The notes: generated by a model from the letters alone, not told the origin. A DNA stretch of 64,000 nucleotides from Carbonatibacter sp965199245 (GCA_965199245.1 CBDAQP010000002.1:62001-126000), one strand, 5' to 3'. Shown: positions 26,193-35,008, counted from the first letter of the stretch. Program-made: numbers and translations.

Positions 26193-26747
26193 TTAAGAAT
26201 CTACCGTATTAAAAGTGTCCGCATCACGGGATTTAATCGCAATACGCTCTAGGCGGCGACGCGTGCCGTCGGTCGACGGATTACGCCCATGGCAAACAAG
26301 AAAATTATCCAGAATCAGCATATCCCCGACTTGCCATTGATGGGCATGCAAAACATCCGGTACACGCAAGGCATGATTAATTTTCTCCATAAAGGCACGA
26401 CTTTCATCTTTGTTATAACCAGCGACACTTGCCGCATAGTTACGGCGTTCATCTTCGGGATCATCCAAAGCCAGGTGAGGTATTTCCTCCTGTGTTTCGG
26501 GGTGCAGCGTCAATGGTGCTAGGCGAATATCATCACTGCCTTCTTTGAGTTCATAGTAGCCGTGGGCCATTGGGCGATAGCTGAACTCCACACTTCTAAG
26601 CGTATTTAAAAGATCTTCAGGAAGTGTTTTCATAAATTGACGATTATCCGTCAGCAGTGTCTCACCGCCGGCACCTTCTGTTGTTTCAATACAACGAAAG
26701 ACGAGAAACTGGGCATTATTCTCCGCATTGAGAATCGCATCCTGGTG
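26193..26747 (-). pseudogene. 5'-truncated TauD/TfdA-family 2-oxoglutarate dioxygenase
   Basis: The open frame from 26747 reads HQDAILNAENNAQFLVFRC, then GAGGETLLTD, and ends with QVGDMLILDNFLVCHGRNP, which bears the distal iron-ligand His and the downstream Arg region (DGTRRRLERIAI). The HxD iron motif (HQD) is the first codon triplet after an in-frame TAG at 26748-26750, so the roughly 100 N-terminal residues of a normal member are missing. An internal ATG at 26633 could start a 146-residue piece lacking HxD and therefore iron binding. It looks like a gene cut exactly at the active-site motif by a rearrangement. Confidence 0.75.
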
Positions 26748-26750
26748 CTA

Positions 26751-27125
26751 CCGTTCGCGTCTGGGCAGTGCCTTGTTCATGGCAGAGGACAGCGCGGCTA
26801 TCCGGCGTTTGATCTCTCCCTGTCTTGAATGATGAAGTGGCCTTTTGAGATCAACAGGGCGGTTGTGCCGCTGAAATTTCTGCTGATCGGCAGGTTTTTT
26901 TTCCGCCTTTTCCAGCCACTTTTTGATTTTTGTCCCGCCGTTGCTGGTTTATAAGATAGCGCAAGACAGCGGCTGGTCGGGGCAGGTCTCTGCGCTGGAA
27001 TGGGCCATGCGCCTGTTATCTCTTGTTTTTTTCGGCACGTTTTCTCTCTTGTCCGGGGGCCGCCTTTGTCTCGTCTGCCGAATGCGGATAAATCACAGAA
27101 AATCAATCAAGATGGATGGTCGTCC
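26751..27125. other. Unassigned stretch before the iron-type ABC operon
   Basis: This 375-base stretch has several short overlapping frames on both strands. On the plus strand, a 42-codon ATG frame from 26836 (KWPFEINRAVVPLKFLLIGR) passes, by a frame change around the T8 run near 26900, into a second hydrophobic frame (LLVYKIAQDSGWSGQVSALE). That suggests a decayed membrane-protein gene, which I cannot identify. The promoter of the following operon should be here, but no clear -35/-10 pair or riboswitch was recognised. Confidence 0.3.
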
Positions 27126-28142
27126 ATGACATATCTACGAAAGAGGTACATGTCTTTTCTCTTTGCGATGATAGCAGTGTTTTCAAGCCATGCTATCGCG
27201 CAAAACGTTCCGCTTACTCTTGATAACTGCGGACAGAAGCTCACTTTTGATAAGACACCCGAGAGCACCATTACGATCGGTCAAGCGGTCACAGAGGCAA
27301 TGTATCTACTGGGGCTTTCGGACAAGGTGAAAGCCACAGCTGTCTGGTTCACAGATGTTCTGCCTGAATATGAAGAGGCCAACGCTCAAATCAGGCGGTT
27401 GGCAAGCAGTACGCCAAGCTTTGAGGCGATTGTCAACAAACACCCCGACCTTGTTATGAGTCAATATGAATGGTATATCGGCTCGAAAGGTTCAATCGGA
27501 ACGCGCGAACAATTCCATGATCTGGGTGTCCCAACCTATATATGGCCTGCTGATTGTATAGATAAAGACAATTCCGTTGGTTCTGATGGGATGCGTCAAA
27601 AGTTGATTTCAACCGAGGTCATCTATCGTGGTTTAACTGAGCTTTCCCAAATTTTCGGTGTTGAAGAAGCAGGCCAAAAAGCGGTTGCTGATCTCAAGGC
27701 GCGTGAAATGATGGCAGTCAAGCGCGCCAGGGCACTTGATTTGAAAGGCGTGTCTGCGCTTTTTTGGTTTTCCAGTGCCAGAATGGATGCAGATCCTTAT
27801 GTTGCTGGTTCGAAAGGAGTGCCTGGCTTTATCATGGGGCAACTTGGTATCAGGAATGTTGTCGAATCAAACGAAGAGTGGCCCACTGTCGGGTGGGAGA
27901 CGCTTGCGAAAGCCAATCCAACGTATATTGTCCTTGCTGATTTACAACGGAGAACATTTCCTGCTGATGCCGTCGATGTCAAAATGGATTTTTTGAAAAA
28001 CGACCCTGTCGCCAGTCAGATAGATGCCGTGAAAGAGGGGCGTATTGTGGTTCTGGATGCTCATGCGATGGATGCGACGATCCGTATGATTTCTGGTCTT
28101 GAACTCATGACGGATGCCATGGAAAAAGAGGCTACTCAATAG
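27126..28142 (+). CDS. Periplasmic iron-chelate/B12-type binding protein of an ABC importer
   Basis: A 338-residue protein with a Sec signal peptide (KRYMSFLFAMIAVFSSHAIA, cleavage near AIA-Q) and the helical-backbone binding-protein fold of class III (BtuF/FepB): TPESTITIGQAVTEAMYLLG, IVNKHPDLVMSQYEW and VASQIDAVKEGRIVVL. I start at ATG 27126; the frame is open upstream but the N-terminus is then not signal-like. It delivers a chelated metal (siderophore-iron, haem or cobalamin) to the FecCD-type permease that overlaps its stop codon. The ligand cannot be told from the sequence. Confidence 0.88.
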   Translation: MTYLRKRYMSFLFAMIAVFSSHAIAQNVPLTLDNCGQKLTFDKTPESTITIGQAVTEAMYLLGLSDKVKATAVWFTDVLPEYEEANAQIRRLASSTPSFEAIVNKHPDLVMSQYEWYIGSKGSIGTREQFHDLGVPTYIWPADCIDKDNSVGSDGMRQKLISTEVIYRGLTELSQIFGVEEAGQKAVADLKAREMMAVKRARALDLKGVSALFWFSSARMDADPYVAGSKGVPGFIMGQLGIRNVVESNEEWPTVGWETLAKANPTYIVLADLQRRTFPADAVDVKMDFLKNDPVASQIDAVKEGRIVVLDAHAMDATIRMISGLELMTDAMEKEATQ

Positions 28143-29197
28143 TGAAGTTGGCAAAATTTCGCGGCCTTCAACCCGCTGTTTCAATTATTGGGGGTGTTGT
28201 CGTACTGATTGCGGCTCTTGGCCTGGCCTTGGTCGTTGGCGAAACTGAGATTCCACTCGATGTCATCTGGGCTGTTCTCAGGATTGAGGCCGGATACCCT
28301 GCGCCAGAGGTCAGTTCAATTGACCACGGTATTTTGTGGAGCTATCGCCTTCCGCGCGCCATCATTGCGATGGCTTGCGGCGCATCACTCGCACTCAGCG
28401 GAGTTGTGTTGCAAGCACTGTTGCGGAACCCATTGGCTGATCCCTATATTTTGGGATTATCAGCTGGCTCATCCGCTGGCGCGGTTGTTGTCTCTATCCT
28501 GGGGTTTGGTTCTGGTGCTCTGTCGCTTTCCGGTGGTGCATTCATCGGTGCATTTTTTGCCTTTGGGTTTGTCGCATTACTTGCCCGTCTGTCACAGGGA
28601 AATGGAGCCAGGGCGACATCCAGCCTGGCACTTCTTTTAGCTGGCGTTGCCGGGACTCAGCTTTTTCATGCGATCACAGCACTTATCATTGCAAAATCAG
28701 CAGATGCCAATCAGGCGCGTGGGATCATGTTTTGGATGATGGGCAATCTATCGAGTAGTCGGTGGTCAGATGTTTATTGGGCTGCGCCTATTGCCTTGTT
28801 CGGCTCTATCGCTATTTTTGCTTATTCTCGCGCGCTTGATGCCATGGTTTTTGGGCGAGAAGCCGCGCAGTCTATGGGTATTCGGACAAGCTGGGTGATT
28901 GTCATTTTAGTGAGCATAACAGCACTTTTAACAGCCGTGATGGTTTCTGTGACCGGTGCCATTGGTTTTGTCGGTCTGGTTGTCCCGCATGCTGTGCGGT
29001 TTTTGGCCGGATCGCGCCACTTTCTCTTGATCCCCGGTGCGGCTTTGGCAGGTGGTGTATTCTTGATTGTTGCTGACATTATCGCGCGTATCCTCATTAC
29101 AGGGCAGTCGTTACCTATTGGAGTTGTGACTGCGCTTGTCGGTGCGCCTGCTTTTGCCATTATTCTGGTTCGGAGTTCCCGTGCGCGTTCAGGTTGA
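28142..29197 (+). CDS. FecCD-family ABC permease
   Basis: A 351-residue protein with about ten membrane helices. GTG start overlapping the binding-protein TAG by one base, so coupled. Family signatures: SYRLPRAIIAMACGASLALSG and LQALLRNPLADPYILGLSAG; near the C-terminus TGAIGFVGLVVPHAVRFLAG, the coupling loop to the ATPase, is close to the BtuC/FhuB/FecC consensus. It forms a homodimeric channel for a metal chelate. Confidence 0.93.
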   Translation: MKLAKFRGLQPAVSIIGGVVVLIAALGLALVVGETEIPLDVIWAVLRIEAGYPAPEVSSIDHGILWSYRLPRAIIAMACGASLALSGVVLQALLRNPLADPYILGLSAGSSAGAVVVSILGFGSGALSLSGGAFIGAFFAFGFVALLARLSQGNGARATSSLALLLAGVAGTQLFHAITALIIAKSADANQARGIMFWMMGNLSSSRWSDVYWAAPIALFGSIAIFAYSRALDAMVFGREAAQSMGIRTSWVIVILVSITALLTAVMVSVTGAIGFVGLVVPHAVRFLAGSRHFLLIPGAALAGGVFLIVADIIARILITGQSLPIGVVTALVGAPAFAIILVRSSRARSG

Positions 29198-29954
29198 TCA
29201 TGTTTCTAAATCCATTCAGGGAAAATCCGTGTTGAGTGACATATCATTCAGCATTGAGTCTGGTCAATCCCTGGCACTTATTGGACCAAATGGGTCGAGC
29301 AAGTCCACGCTACTTCAGGTGATTTCCGGCTTTTTACGTGCTGATTCAGGGCAGGTGTCCATTGGGGATGATCAACTTGGCAAACTCTCTGCCCGAAAGC
29401 GTGCCCAGCACCTGGGGTTCGTGTCCCAGGAAGCCGGTACGACGGATGCAATTATTGTACGTGATGCTGTTAAATTGGGGCGAACCCCCTGGCTCTCACT
29501 TTTGTCTCCTTTCGGAGAGAGAGACGAACAGATTGTTCAAAATGCCCTGTGTGAAGTAGTGATGAGTGATTATAAGGCAAAGCGTTTCAATACCCTTTCT
29601 GGTGGGGAGAAACAGCGGGTTCACATCGCCCGTGTTCTTGCACAAACGCCGAAAATTTTTTTGCTGGATGAGCCAACCAACCATTTGGATATTCACCACC
29701 AGATTTCAATTATGGATTGGGTCATGCAACAAAAATCCACAATCATTTTAGCACTTCATGACCTCAATCACGCTTTTTTTTGTGATCGCGTCGCACTCCT
29801 CAGTCAGGGGAAGCTCGTTGCTTTTGGTTCCCCCCACGACGTTTTGACGCCAGAGGTTATCGAGCCGGTTTTTCAGGTCACTGTGCACCAAATCATATCA
29901 GAGCAACTGGATCACCCAATTTTGACCTTCAGCAAGCTAAAAACCGCATCATGA
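29181..29954 (+). CDS. FecE/HmuV-type ABC ATPase with unusual Walker A
   Basis: About 257 residues. I place the start at GTG 29181 (CGGAG with about 6 bases spacing), overlapping the permease by 17 bases. Signature LSGGEKQRVHIARVL, Walker B IFLLDEPTNHLD and the switch His (ALHDLNHAFF) are intact. The Walker A reads GPNGSSKST: the Gly before the catalytic Lys, nearly invariant in ABC ATPases, is Ser (codon AGC; GGC would be Gly). That may be tolerated, or the system may be weakened, or it may be a base error. It energises the FecCD-type importer. It ends 6 bases inside the convergent nhaA. Confidence 0.9.
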   Translation: MRVQVDHVSKSIQGKSVLSDISFSIESGQSLALIGPNGSSKSTLLQVISGFLRADSGQVSIGDDQLGKLSARKRAQHLGFVSQEAGTTDAIIVRDAVKLGRTPWLSLLSPFGERDEQIVQNALCEVVMSDYKAKRFNTLSGGEKQRVHIARVLAQTPKIFLLDEPTNHLDIHHQISIMDWVMQQKSTIILALHDLNHAFFCDRVALLSQGKLVAFGSPHDVLTPEVIEPVFQVTVHQIISEQLDHPILTFSKLKTAS

Positions 29955-31127
29955 CAAGCCCGGTTTATCCTTCCGCGTCGCAAACCACAAAACCGTAACT
30001 CCGGCGAGAGTGGAGAGGAGCGAACCGGAGAGGACACCAAGGCGGACGGCGGAGGCATGTTCAATATCGCTAAAGGCCAGCGTGCCGACGAACAGTGACA
30101 TTGTAAAGCCAATCCCGGTCAATAGAGCCATACCGTAATATTGTGTCCAGTTTGTACCCTCGGGCAATTTACACAGGCGCAGGGTTGTTGCGAGGGCAGT
30201 AATCAGCACGACACCAGTCTGTTTGCCGATGAAAAGCCCCAGCATAATCCCCAGCGTAATGGGTTGGGTAAAGGTATCAACAGACAGCCCGGCCAGTGAA
30301 ACGCCCGCATTGGCAAAGGCAAAGACGGGGAGAACCAAAAAGGACACCCAGGGATGCAGGTGGTGTTCCATAACCTTGAGCGGAGATTTGCCCTGTTCAT
30401 TTTTGGCCCGTAGAGGAATGGCGAGGCCGAGGGCAACACCTGCCAGTGTGGCGTGAACACCTGATTTTAACACACAGGCCCAGATAAAAATTCCAACAAG
30501 GACATAAGGGGCCAGGCGTGTCACGCCGCGTAAGTTCATGACAATAACCACCGCCAGACCAGCAAAGGCCAGGAATAAGGCGAATAACGACAGATCTGTC
30601 GTGTAAAACAGTGCAATAATCACAATGGCGGCAAGGTCATCAATAATGGCAATGGCCACCAGACAGACCTTGAGCGCAGGGGGGACGCGATCCCCCATCA
30701 GCAACATCACCCCGAGGGCAAAGGCAATATCCGTTGCCGAGGGAATGGCCCAGCCGTCAATCGTCCCCCCCGTGTTCCAGTTGAACCAGGCATAGATCAA
30801 GGCCGGGACGCTCAGGCCACCGAGGGCTGCGAGGGTGGGGAGGACAACTTGCGATGGTTTTGACAAGTGGCCCTCGACCATTTCGCGTTTGATTTCCAGT
30901 CCGACCAGCAGGAAAAAAACAGCCATGACTCCGTCGTTGATCCACAGTAACAGCGGCTTGTTGATTTCAAAGGCCCCGAACTGAACGACAACGGGTAAAG
31001 ATTTAAAGGCAGCATAAAAATCCGAAAGGCCGGAATTCTCAGCCAACATCGCCAAAACTGCGGAGAGGCAGAGCAAAATTCCCGGTGTTGTTGACCGCCC
31101 GAAAAAATTTCGAAAAACCTGTTTCAT
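29949..31127 (-). CDS. nhaA: Na+/H+ antiporter NhaA
   Basis: A 392-residue inner-membrane antiporter, the usual length. The paired ion-binding aspartates lie in AIIDDLAAIVIIALFYT near residues 162-163, and GVHATLAGVALGLAIPLR and GMALLTGIGFTMSLFVG are family signatures. NhaA expels Na+ (or Li+) in exchange for two protons, which matters at high salinity or alkaline pH. It is a single transcription unit between the iron-type importer and phoX. Confidence 0.95.
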   Translation of the reverse strand: MKQVFRNFFGRSTTPGILLCLSAVLAMLAENSGLSDFYAAFKSLPVVVQFGAFEINKPLLLWINDGVMAVFFLLVGLEIKREMVEGHLSKPSQVVLPTLAALGGLSVPALIYAWFNWNTGGTIDGWAIPSATDIAFALGVMLLMGDRVPPALKVCLVAIAIIDDLAAIVIIALFYTTDLSLFALFLAFAGLAVVIVMNLRGVTRLAPYVLVGIFIWACVLKSGVHATLAGVALGLAIPLRAKNEQGKSPLKVMEHHLHPWVSFLVLPVFAFANAGVSLAGLSVDTFTQPITLGIMLGLFIGKQTGVVLITALATTLRLCKLPEGTNWTQYYGMALLTGIGFTMSLFVGTLAFSDIEHASAVRLGVLSGSLLSTLAGVTVLWFATRKDKPGLS

Positions 31128-31230
31128 CCTTACCTCTTCGTTTCGTTGCCCACTCTATTCAGAATCCCTGGATTTTGCGTCTTGCAGGGTGGGGTTTCAA
31201 GTTTTTTTTGGGGGGGCGGCCCGAATACCA

Positions 31231-31255
31231 GAAAGCCGCCTGAAAGGCGGCTTTC
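31231..31255 (-). terminator. Terminator-like hairpin downstream of phoX
   Basis: An 11-bp perfect stem (GAAAGCCGCCT with its complement) and a 3-base loop, 25 bases past the phoX stop. On the minus strand the stem ends in CTTTC rather than a long T-run. Its placement and stem strength still favour a terminator. Confidence 0.6.
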
Positions 31256-31279
31256 GCAGACGGGAAAGATCAGAAATAT

Positions 31280-33160
31280 CTAGCCGATTGTCTGGCCATC
31301 CTCGCGCCAGATGGTGATGATGGATGAGCGGGGTTTTCCCTGTCCATCGGGCCAGGCACCACCGGGATGCTGGATACCGACAAAGGCTGTTTTTTTGTCC
31401 GCAGACCAGCACAGTCCAGTGACTTCTGATCCCCTGGGGGCTGTCATGAAGCGGGCAATTTCGCCTGTTTGCGGGTCACCAATGAGCATTTGGTTATTGC
31501 CCATTCCGGCATAGTCGCCTTCGTTGCTGTCTTTGCCGTCTGTTTGGATCCACAACATTCCCGTGCTGTCAAAGGCCATCCCATCGGGGGAGTTAAACAT
31601 ATTTCCGGGCGTGATATTGGGGGAACCGGCATAGGCATCACTATGCACATTCGGGTTCCCCGCCATGACATAGAGATCCCATTTAAAGGTTCGCGCCCCG
31701 TGATCATCCCCATCGGGGATCCAGCGCACAATTTGACCATAGTTGTTCGCATTGCGTGGATTGGGGCCATTCACGGTGGTATCATCGCCGCCCGCATTGG
31801 GTTTTTTACCGCGATTTTTGTTGTTGGTCAGGGCGCAATAGGCTTCGGCCTTGAGAGGATTGGCAGTAATCCATTCTGGTCGATCCATGGTGGTTGCCCC
31901 GACTTTCGACCCCGCCATACGGGCGAAAACCAGAATTTCCTCGACCGTCATACCGGTTGTTTCCGGTGTCAGGGCCAGCCATTCGCCGCGTTGGTCATCG
32001 TGGAACCTGGCGACATAAAGCTGACCATCCGACAGAAGGCTGTCCGTGGGTTGTCCGACGCGCCAGCTTTGACGTGAAACATATTTGTACATAAATTCGC
32101 CGCGCTCGTCGTCGCCCATATAGACGACAATGCGTCCGTCCCTGGCCTGAACCATTTCGGCATTTTCATGTTTGAAGCGACCAAGTGCAGTGTGTTTGAC
32201 TGGCGTACTGTTCGGGTTTGCAGGATCAATTTCAGTGACCCATCCGTGGCGGTGGGGTTCGTTCGGTTCTTGCGACAGGTCATAGCGCGAGTCAAATTTT
32301 TCATAAGCGTAACGGCCTTTGCCCTTGAGGCCATAGCGTTGTTCACCCGGGGTTTGTTCTCTTTCGGCGGTTGTGCCGAAATAACCGTTGAAATTTTCTT
32401 CACAGGTTAGATAGGTGTTCCACAGTGTTTTTCCCGAACCGCAGTTGTTCATGGTTCCCTTTGGCGAAAATCCGGTTGGATCAGCAGAGGTTTTCATGAA
32501 ATCTGATCCAGCCGCCGGGCCATCCATAATCATGTCTGTCTCATGGGTAATGCGGCGGTTGTAGTGGCTATCCAGTACAACCCCAAATCCATTGCCCCTG
32601 TCGGCGACTTCCATGACTGTGACGCCTTGTAGGTTTTTGATCAATTTGACGTCGTCGCTGTTGCGGGGTGTTCCCTGTGCAACGGTGGGCAAATTGATTT
32701 TGGGATTGGCGTATTCAGAATTGACCGCGATGATTTGTTTGCCCTCAATAACAAAGGACTCCATCCCATCGGTATTTTCGCCGAAAACCTGATCTGACAT
32801 GTCGAGCGAGACACCGTTTTCTGCCGAATAGGCATTCTGTGCAGACGAAAAAAGCGGATCACCCCACCGCACCAGCGTTTTCCACCGATAGCCAGCGGGA
32901 ACGTGAATGTCGAAATCGGTTGCAATATCAATTGGTTCAAAGGCAAAGTTCGTATGTTTATGCGCCAATGCACTGCCACTATCCAGTAAACCCGACCCGA
33001 AAGCCACTGCACCGGAGCCAAAGGCCAAAACAGAGCCGAGGAACCCTCGACGCGACAGGGCGCGGTCAACCACGCGGTCAAAATCGTGGTCGTGCGGGCG
33101 CGGGTCGCGCTGTTCATCAAAGGCGTCCCAAGACAGATCTTCAGGTGATTCGTTACTCAT
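31280..33160 (-). CDS. phoX: PhoX-family alkaline phosphatase (DUF839), Tat-exported
   Basis: About 626 residues from ATG 33160, chosen because AGGAA lies about 9 bases upstream; an ATG at 33178 lacks a ribosome site. After an acidic start comes the twin-arginine motif ALSRRGFLGSVLAFGSG, then the DUF839 region with NCGSGKTLWNTYLTCEENF, YMGDDERGEFMYKY and FNSPDGMAFDSTGMLWIQTD. PhoX enzymes are periplasmic or surface Ca/Fe-dependent phosphomonoesterases that release phosphate from organic esters. Pho-box-like repeats immediately upstream suggest phosphate-starvation control. Confidence 0.9.
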   Translation of the reverse strand: MSNESPEDLSWDAFDEQRDPRPHDHDFDRVVDRALSRRGFLGSVLAFGSGAVAFGSGLLDSGSALAHKHTNFAFEPIDIATDFDIHVPAGYRWKTLVRWGDPLFSSAQNAYSAENGVSLDMSDQVFGENTDGMESFVIEGKQIIAVNSEYANPKINLPTVAQGTPRNSDDVKLIKNLQGVTVMEVADRGNGFGVVLDSHYNRRITHETDMIMDGPAAGSDFMKTSADPTGFSPKGTMNNCGSGKTLWNTYLTCEENFNGYFGTTAEREQTPGEQRYGLKGKGRYAYEKFDSRYDLSQEPNEPHRHGWVTEIDPANPNSTPVKHTALGRFKHENAEMVQARDGRIVVYMGDDERGEFMYKYVSRQSWRVGQPTDSLLSDGQLYVARFHDDQRGEWLALTPETTGMTVEEILVFARMAGSKVGATTMDRPEWITANPLKAEAYCALTNNKNRGKKPNAGGDDTTVNGPNPRNANNYGQIVRWIPDGDDHGARTFKWDLYVMAGNPNVHSDAYAGSPNITPGNMFNSPDGMAFDSTGMLWIQTDGKDSNEGDYAGMGNNQMLIGDPQTGEIARFMTAPRGSEVTGLCWSADKKTAFVGIQHPGGAWPDGQGKPRSSIITIWREDGQTIG

Positions 33161-33195
33161 GGTCAAAATTCCTGACATTTTTGTTTTATTGGACA

Positions 33196-33257
33196 GTTGT
33201 CAGGTTGTCAGTGTTTTGTGACAGTTTGATGGTAATGAGGTCACATTTTTGTGACAG
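33196..33257 (-). promoter_or_regulatory. Pho-box-like repeats upstream of phoX
   Basis: On the minus strand, CTGTCAC occurs at 33251-33257 and 33218-33224. Each is followed, after AAAA, by a looser half-site (ATGTGAC; CACTGAC), giving the 7+4 layout of PhoB sites, and TGACAAC at 33196-33202 keeps the 11-base phase. The block sits 36-100 bases before the phoX ATG. The half-sites match the CTGTCAT consensus at 4-6 of 7 positions. Confidence 0.5.
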
Positions 33258-33261
33258 TTTT

Positions 33262-33876
33262 TTAAAGTGGTTCGTTTTTGTCTGTTCTGAACAGGGCGAG
33301 GTCTCTAAATGGGGCGAGATCTTGGGCAACCTGCGTGCCAAAGGCGCAAGCGTTACCGCTGACGAGCCGTTCAATATGGCGGGTGAGGGCAGAGAGTTCT
33401 GCCTCTAGCCAGGGCGCGTCTGTTTTGGAAAAATTACCAAGAACATAGTTGTGAACGCGTGATTTATCACCGGGATGACCGATGCCCTGGCGGATGCGCC
33501 AGTAATCGCGCCCGATCCGGGCATCAATCGAGCGCAAGCCATTGTGTCCCCCGTGTCCGCCGCCTTGTTTGATCCGCACCTGTGCAGGGGCGAGGGCGAG
33601 GTCGTCGTGGAAAACAAAAACGTCGTCGGGCAGAATTTTATAAAAATGCGTTGCCGCATATACAGCGCGACCAGACTCATTCATAAAGGTTTCCGGTTTT
33701 AAAATGAGAATTTTTTGCGATGCAATTCTGCCTTCGCAAACCCGGGCGCAAAATTTTTCTGTCCACGGGCCAAAAGAAAAGCGGTGGACGAACCCGTCCA
33801 CCGCCATAAAACCGATATTGTGTCGGTTCTTTGCATATTTGGGGCCGGGGTTACCCAATCCGACAAAGAGCAACAC
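33262..33876 (-). CDS. pth: Peptidyl-tRNA hydrolase
   Basis: A 204-residue enzyme that frees tRNA from stalled peptidyl-tRNA. The opening LLFVGLGNPGPKYAKNRHNIGF contains the catalytic His near residue 20 and the conserved Asn; VFHDDLAL near residue 91 supplies the Asp, and GGGHGGHNGLRSI is the RNA-contact segment. It follows rplY by 11 bases on the same strand, the standard rplY-pth pairing. Its C-terminus is slightly long (ALFRTDKNEPL), within the normal range. Confidence 0.95.
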   Translation of the reverse strand: MLLFVGLGNPGPKYAKNRHNIGFMAVDGFVHRFSFGPWTEKFCARVCEGRIASQKILILKPETFMNESGRAVYAATHFYKILPDDVFVFHDDLALAPAQVRIKQGGGHGGHNGLRSIDARIGRDYWRIRQGIGHPGDKSRVHNYVLGNFSKTDAPWLEAELSALTRHIERLVSGNACAFGTQVAQDLAPFRDLALFRTDKNEPL

Positions 33877-33887
33877 GGACAGATCCC

Positions 33888-34511
33888 CTATGCCTTTTCG
33901 GCCTCCGGCTGTTCGCTGTCGTCGTCCTGGAGTGACGATTTGACAGAGGACGGAACGGCAATCGTGGCAACAGTAAAATCACGGTCATCAATCGTCGGTT
34001 TCGCATCACCGGGCAGTTGCACGTGGGAAATGTGAACGGACTCACCCAATTCAAAGCCAGACATATCCACCTCGATGGATTCGGGGATCGAATCTGCACG
34101 ACAGGCAACTTCGATGTCGTAGCGGACAACGTTGAGCACACCGCCCTTTTTCAGGCCCGGACACTTGTCCTCGTTGATGAAGGCAACCGGGATATTGACG
34201 TTGACGATGGTTTTTTCGGACACGCGCATAAAATCGACATGTTCGATAAAATCAGTGATCGGGTGTTTTTGCAGGTCGCGGGGCAGCACGCGTTCCTTTG
34301 TTCCCTCGACGTCAATTTCCCAAAGTCGCGTGCCAAAGTGGCCTGCCCAATATTCTTTTGTGATGGCCCGTGGATCAATCGTGATCGGCACGGGATCTTT
34401 TTTCGCCCCGTAGATAATACAGGGAACCAGGCCCTCACGACGTACAGCCCGCGCGGCCCCCTTGCCAACCCGTTCCCGTTTTGTCGCAGTGATTGTGGTG
34501 ATATTACCCAT
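33888..34511 (-). CDS. rplY: 50S ribosomal protein L25, general stress (Ctc/TL5) form
   Basis: This 207-residue two-domain L25 binds 5S rRNA through its N-terminal domain (RERVGKGAARAVRREGLVPCIIYG) and has the C-terminal TL5-type beta domain (VNIPVAFINEDKCPGLKKGG, GVLNVVRYDIEVACRAD). The acidic tail DDDSEQPEAEKA is common in alphaproteobacteria. It begins the minus-strand rplY-pth unit. In most alphaproteobacteria prs is immediately upstream, whereas here an AT-rich insertion separates the two. Confidence 0.95.
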   Translation of the reverse strand: MGNITTITATKRERVGKGAARAVRREGLVPCIIYGAKKDPVPITIDPRAITKEYWAGHFGTRLWEIDVEGTKERVLPRDLQKHPITDFIEHVDFMRVSEKTIVNVNIPVAFINEDKCPGLKKGGVLNVVRYDIEVACRADSIPESIEVDMSGFELGESVHISHVQLPGDAKPTIDDRDFTVATIAVPSSVKSSLQDDDSEQPEAEKA

Positions 34512-35008
34512 CTGTCAGTTAAACCTCCGAAAGGGATATGAACACGAACCAAAGACCCCTCTGGTTCATGTGGTGGACGACCTCCAAGGGTGTCGGCCAC
34601 ACTTTAAACAGGGCCTGTCTAGCGGGATAGCGGGTCGAGGTCAACAAAAAGCCACTTGAAAAAGCCACTTGACACCTCATGTAACATGAGGTAATGAACA
34701 GAATATAACACTGTTTCCAAACTTCAAAAGGCTTTTTTTGACAGTCCTTCAACTGTTATTAACAAAAATAGTGCGGGTTATAGTAGTAAAGAATTAAAAT
34801 TTTTTCGAGACATTGTGGGAAATGATCCTTAGAATAGTGATGATTAGAATTGACAAAAGTGAATTTGAAGAAACTTACTCGGAAACAAGCCAAAAATATT
34901 CTTGAGATTTGTTTCTTAAAAAAAACTTTAATGGATTCTGATTTTATTTTCAAATTTCTTACTAATAAAATCAGGCATTGATTCATATATAAAAAATTGG
35001 AGATAGCA
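34512..35008. other. Intergenic region, AT-rich on its right, left edge of an island
   Basis: 497 bases without a supported gene. From the left: rplY leader; a 13-bp tandem duplication AAAAAGCCACTTG (34646-34671); a promoter-like palindrome (34669-34697); then, from about 34730, strongly AT-rich sequence typical of the following helicase gene. A 75-codon minus-strand frame (34986-34759) is K/F/N-rich low-complexity sequence and not credible. No tRNA or attachment repeat was recognised. Confidence 0.5.
34669..34697 (+). promoter_or_regulatory. Promoter with MerR/SoxR-like palindrome in the spacer
   Basis: TTGACA (34669-34674), a 17-base spacer, then TAATGA (34692-34697). The spacer is filled by the perfect palindrome ACCTCATGTAACATGAGGT (34674-34692, central A). 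Its CCTCA-N-TGAGG ends resemble SoxR/MerR-family operators, though those promoters normally have 19-20-base spacers, so a plain repressor site is equally possible. No regulator gene is adjacent, and the first gene downstream on this strand begins at 35009. Confidence 0.5.

Noticed and set aside
26751..27125. Cobalamin riboswitch before the BtuF/FepB-like operon
   Set aside because: No B12-box-like conserved core could be found in the leader, so the ligand of the importer remains open.
34759..34986. A minus-strand frame of 75 codons in the AT-rich leader
   Set aside because: Low-complexity K/F/Y/N-rich translation expected by chance in AT-rich DNA; no ribosome site or family.
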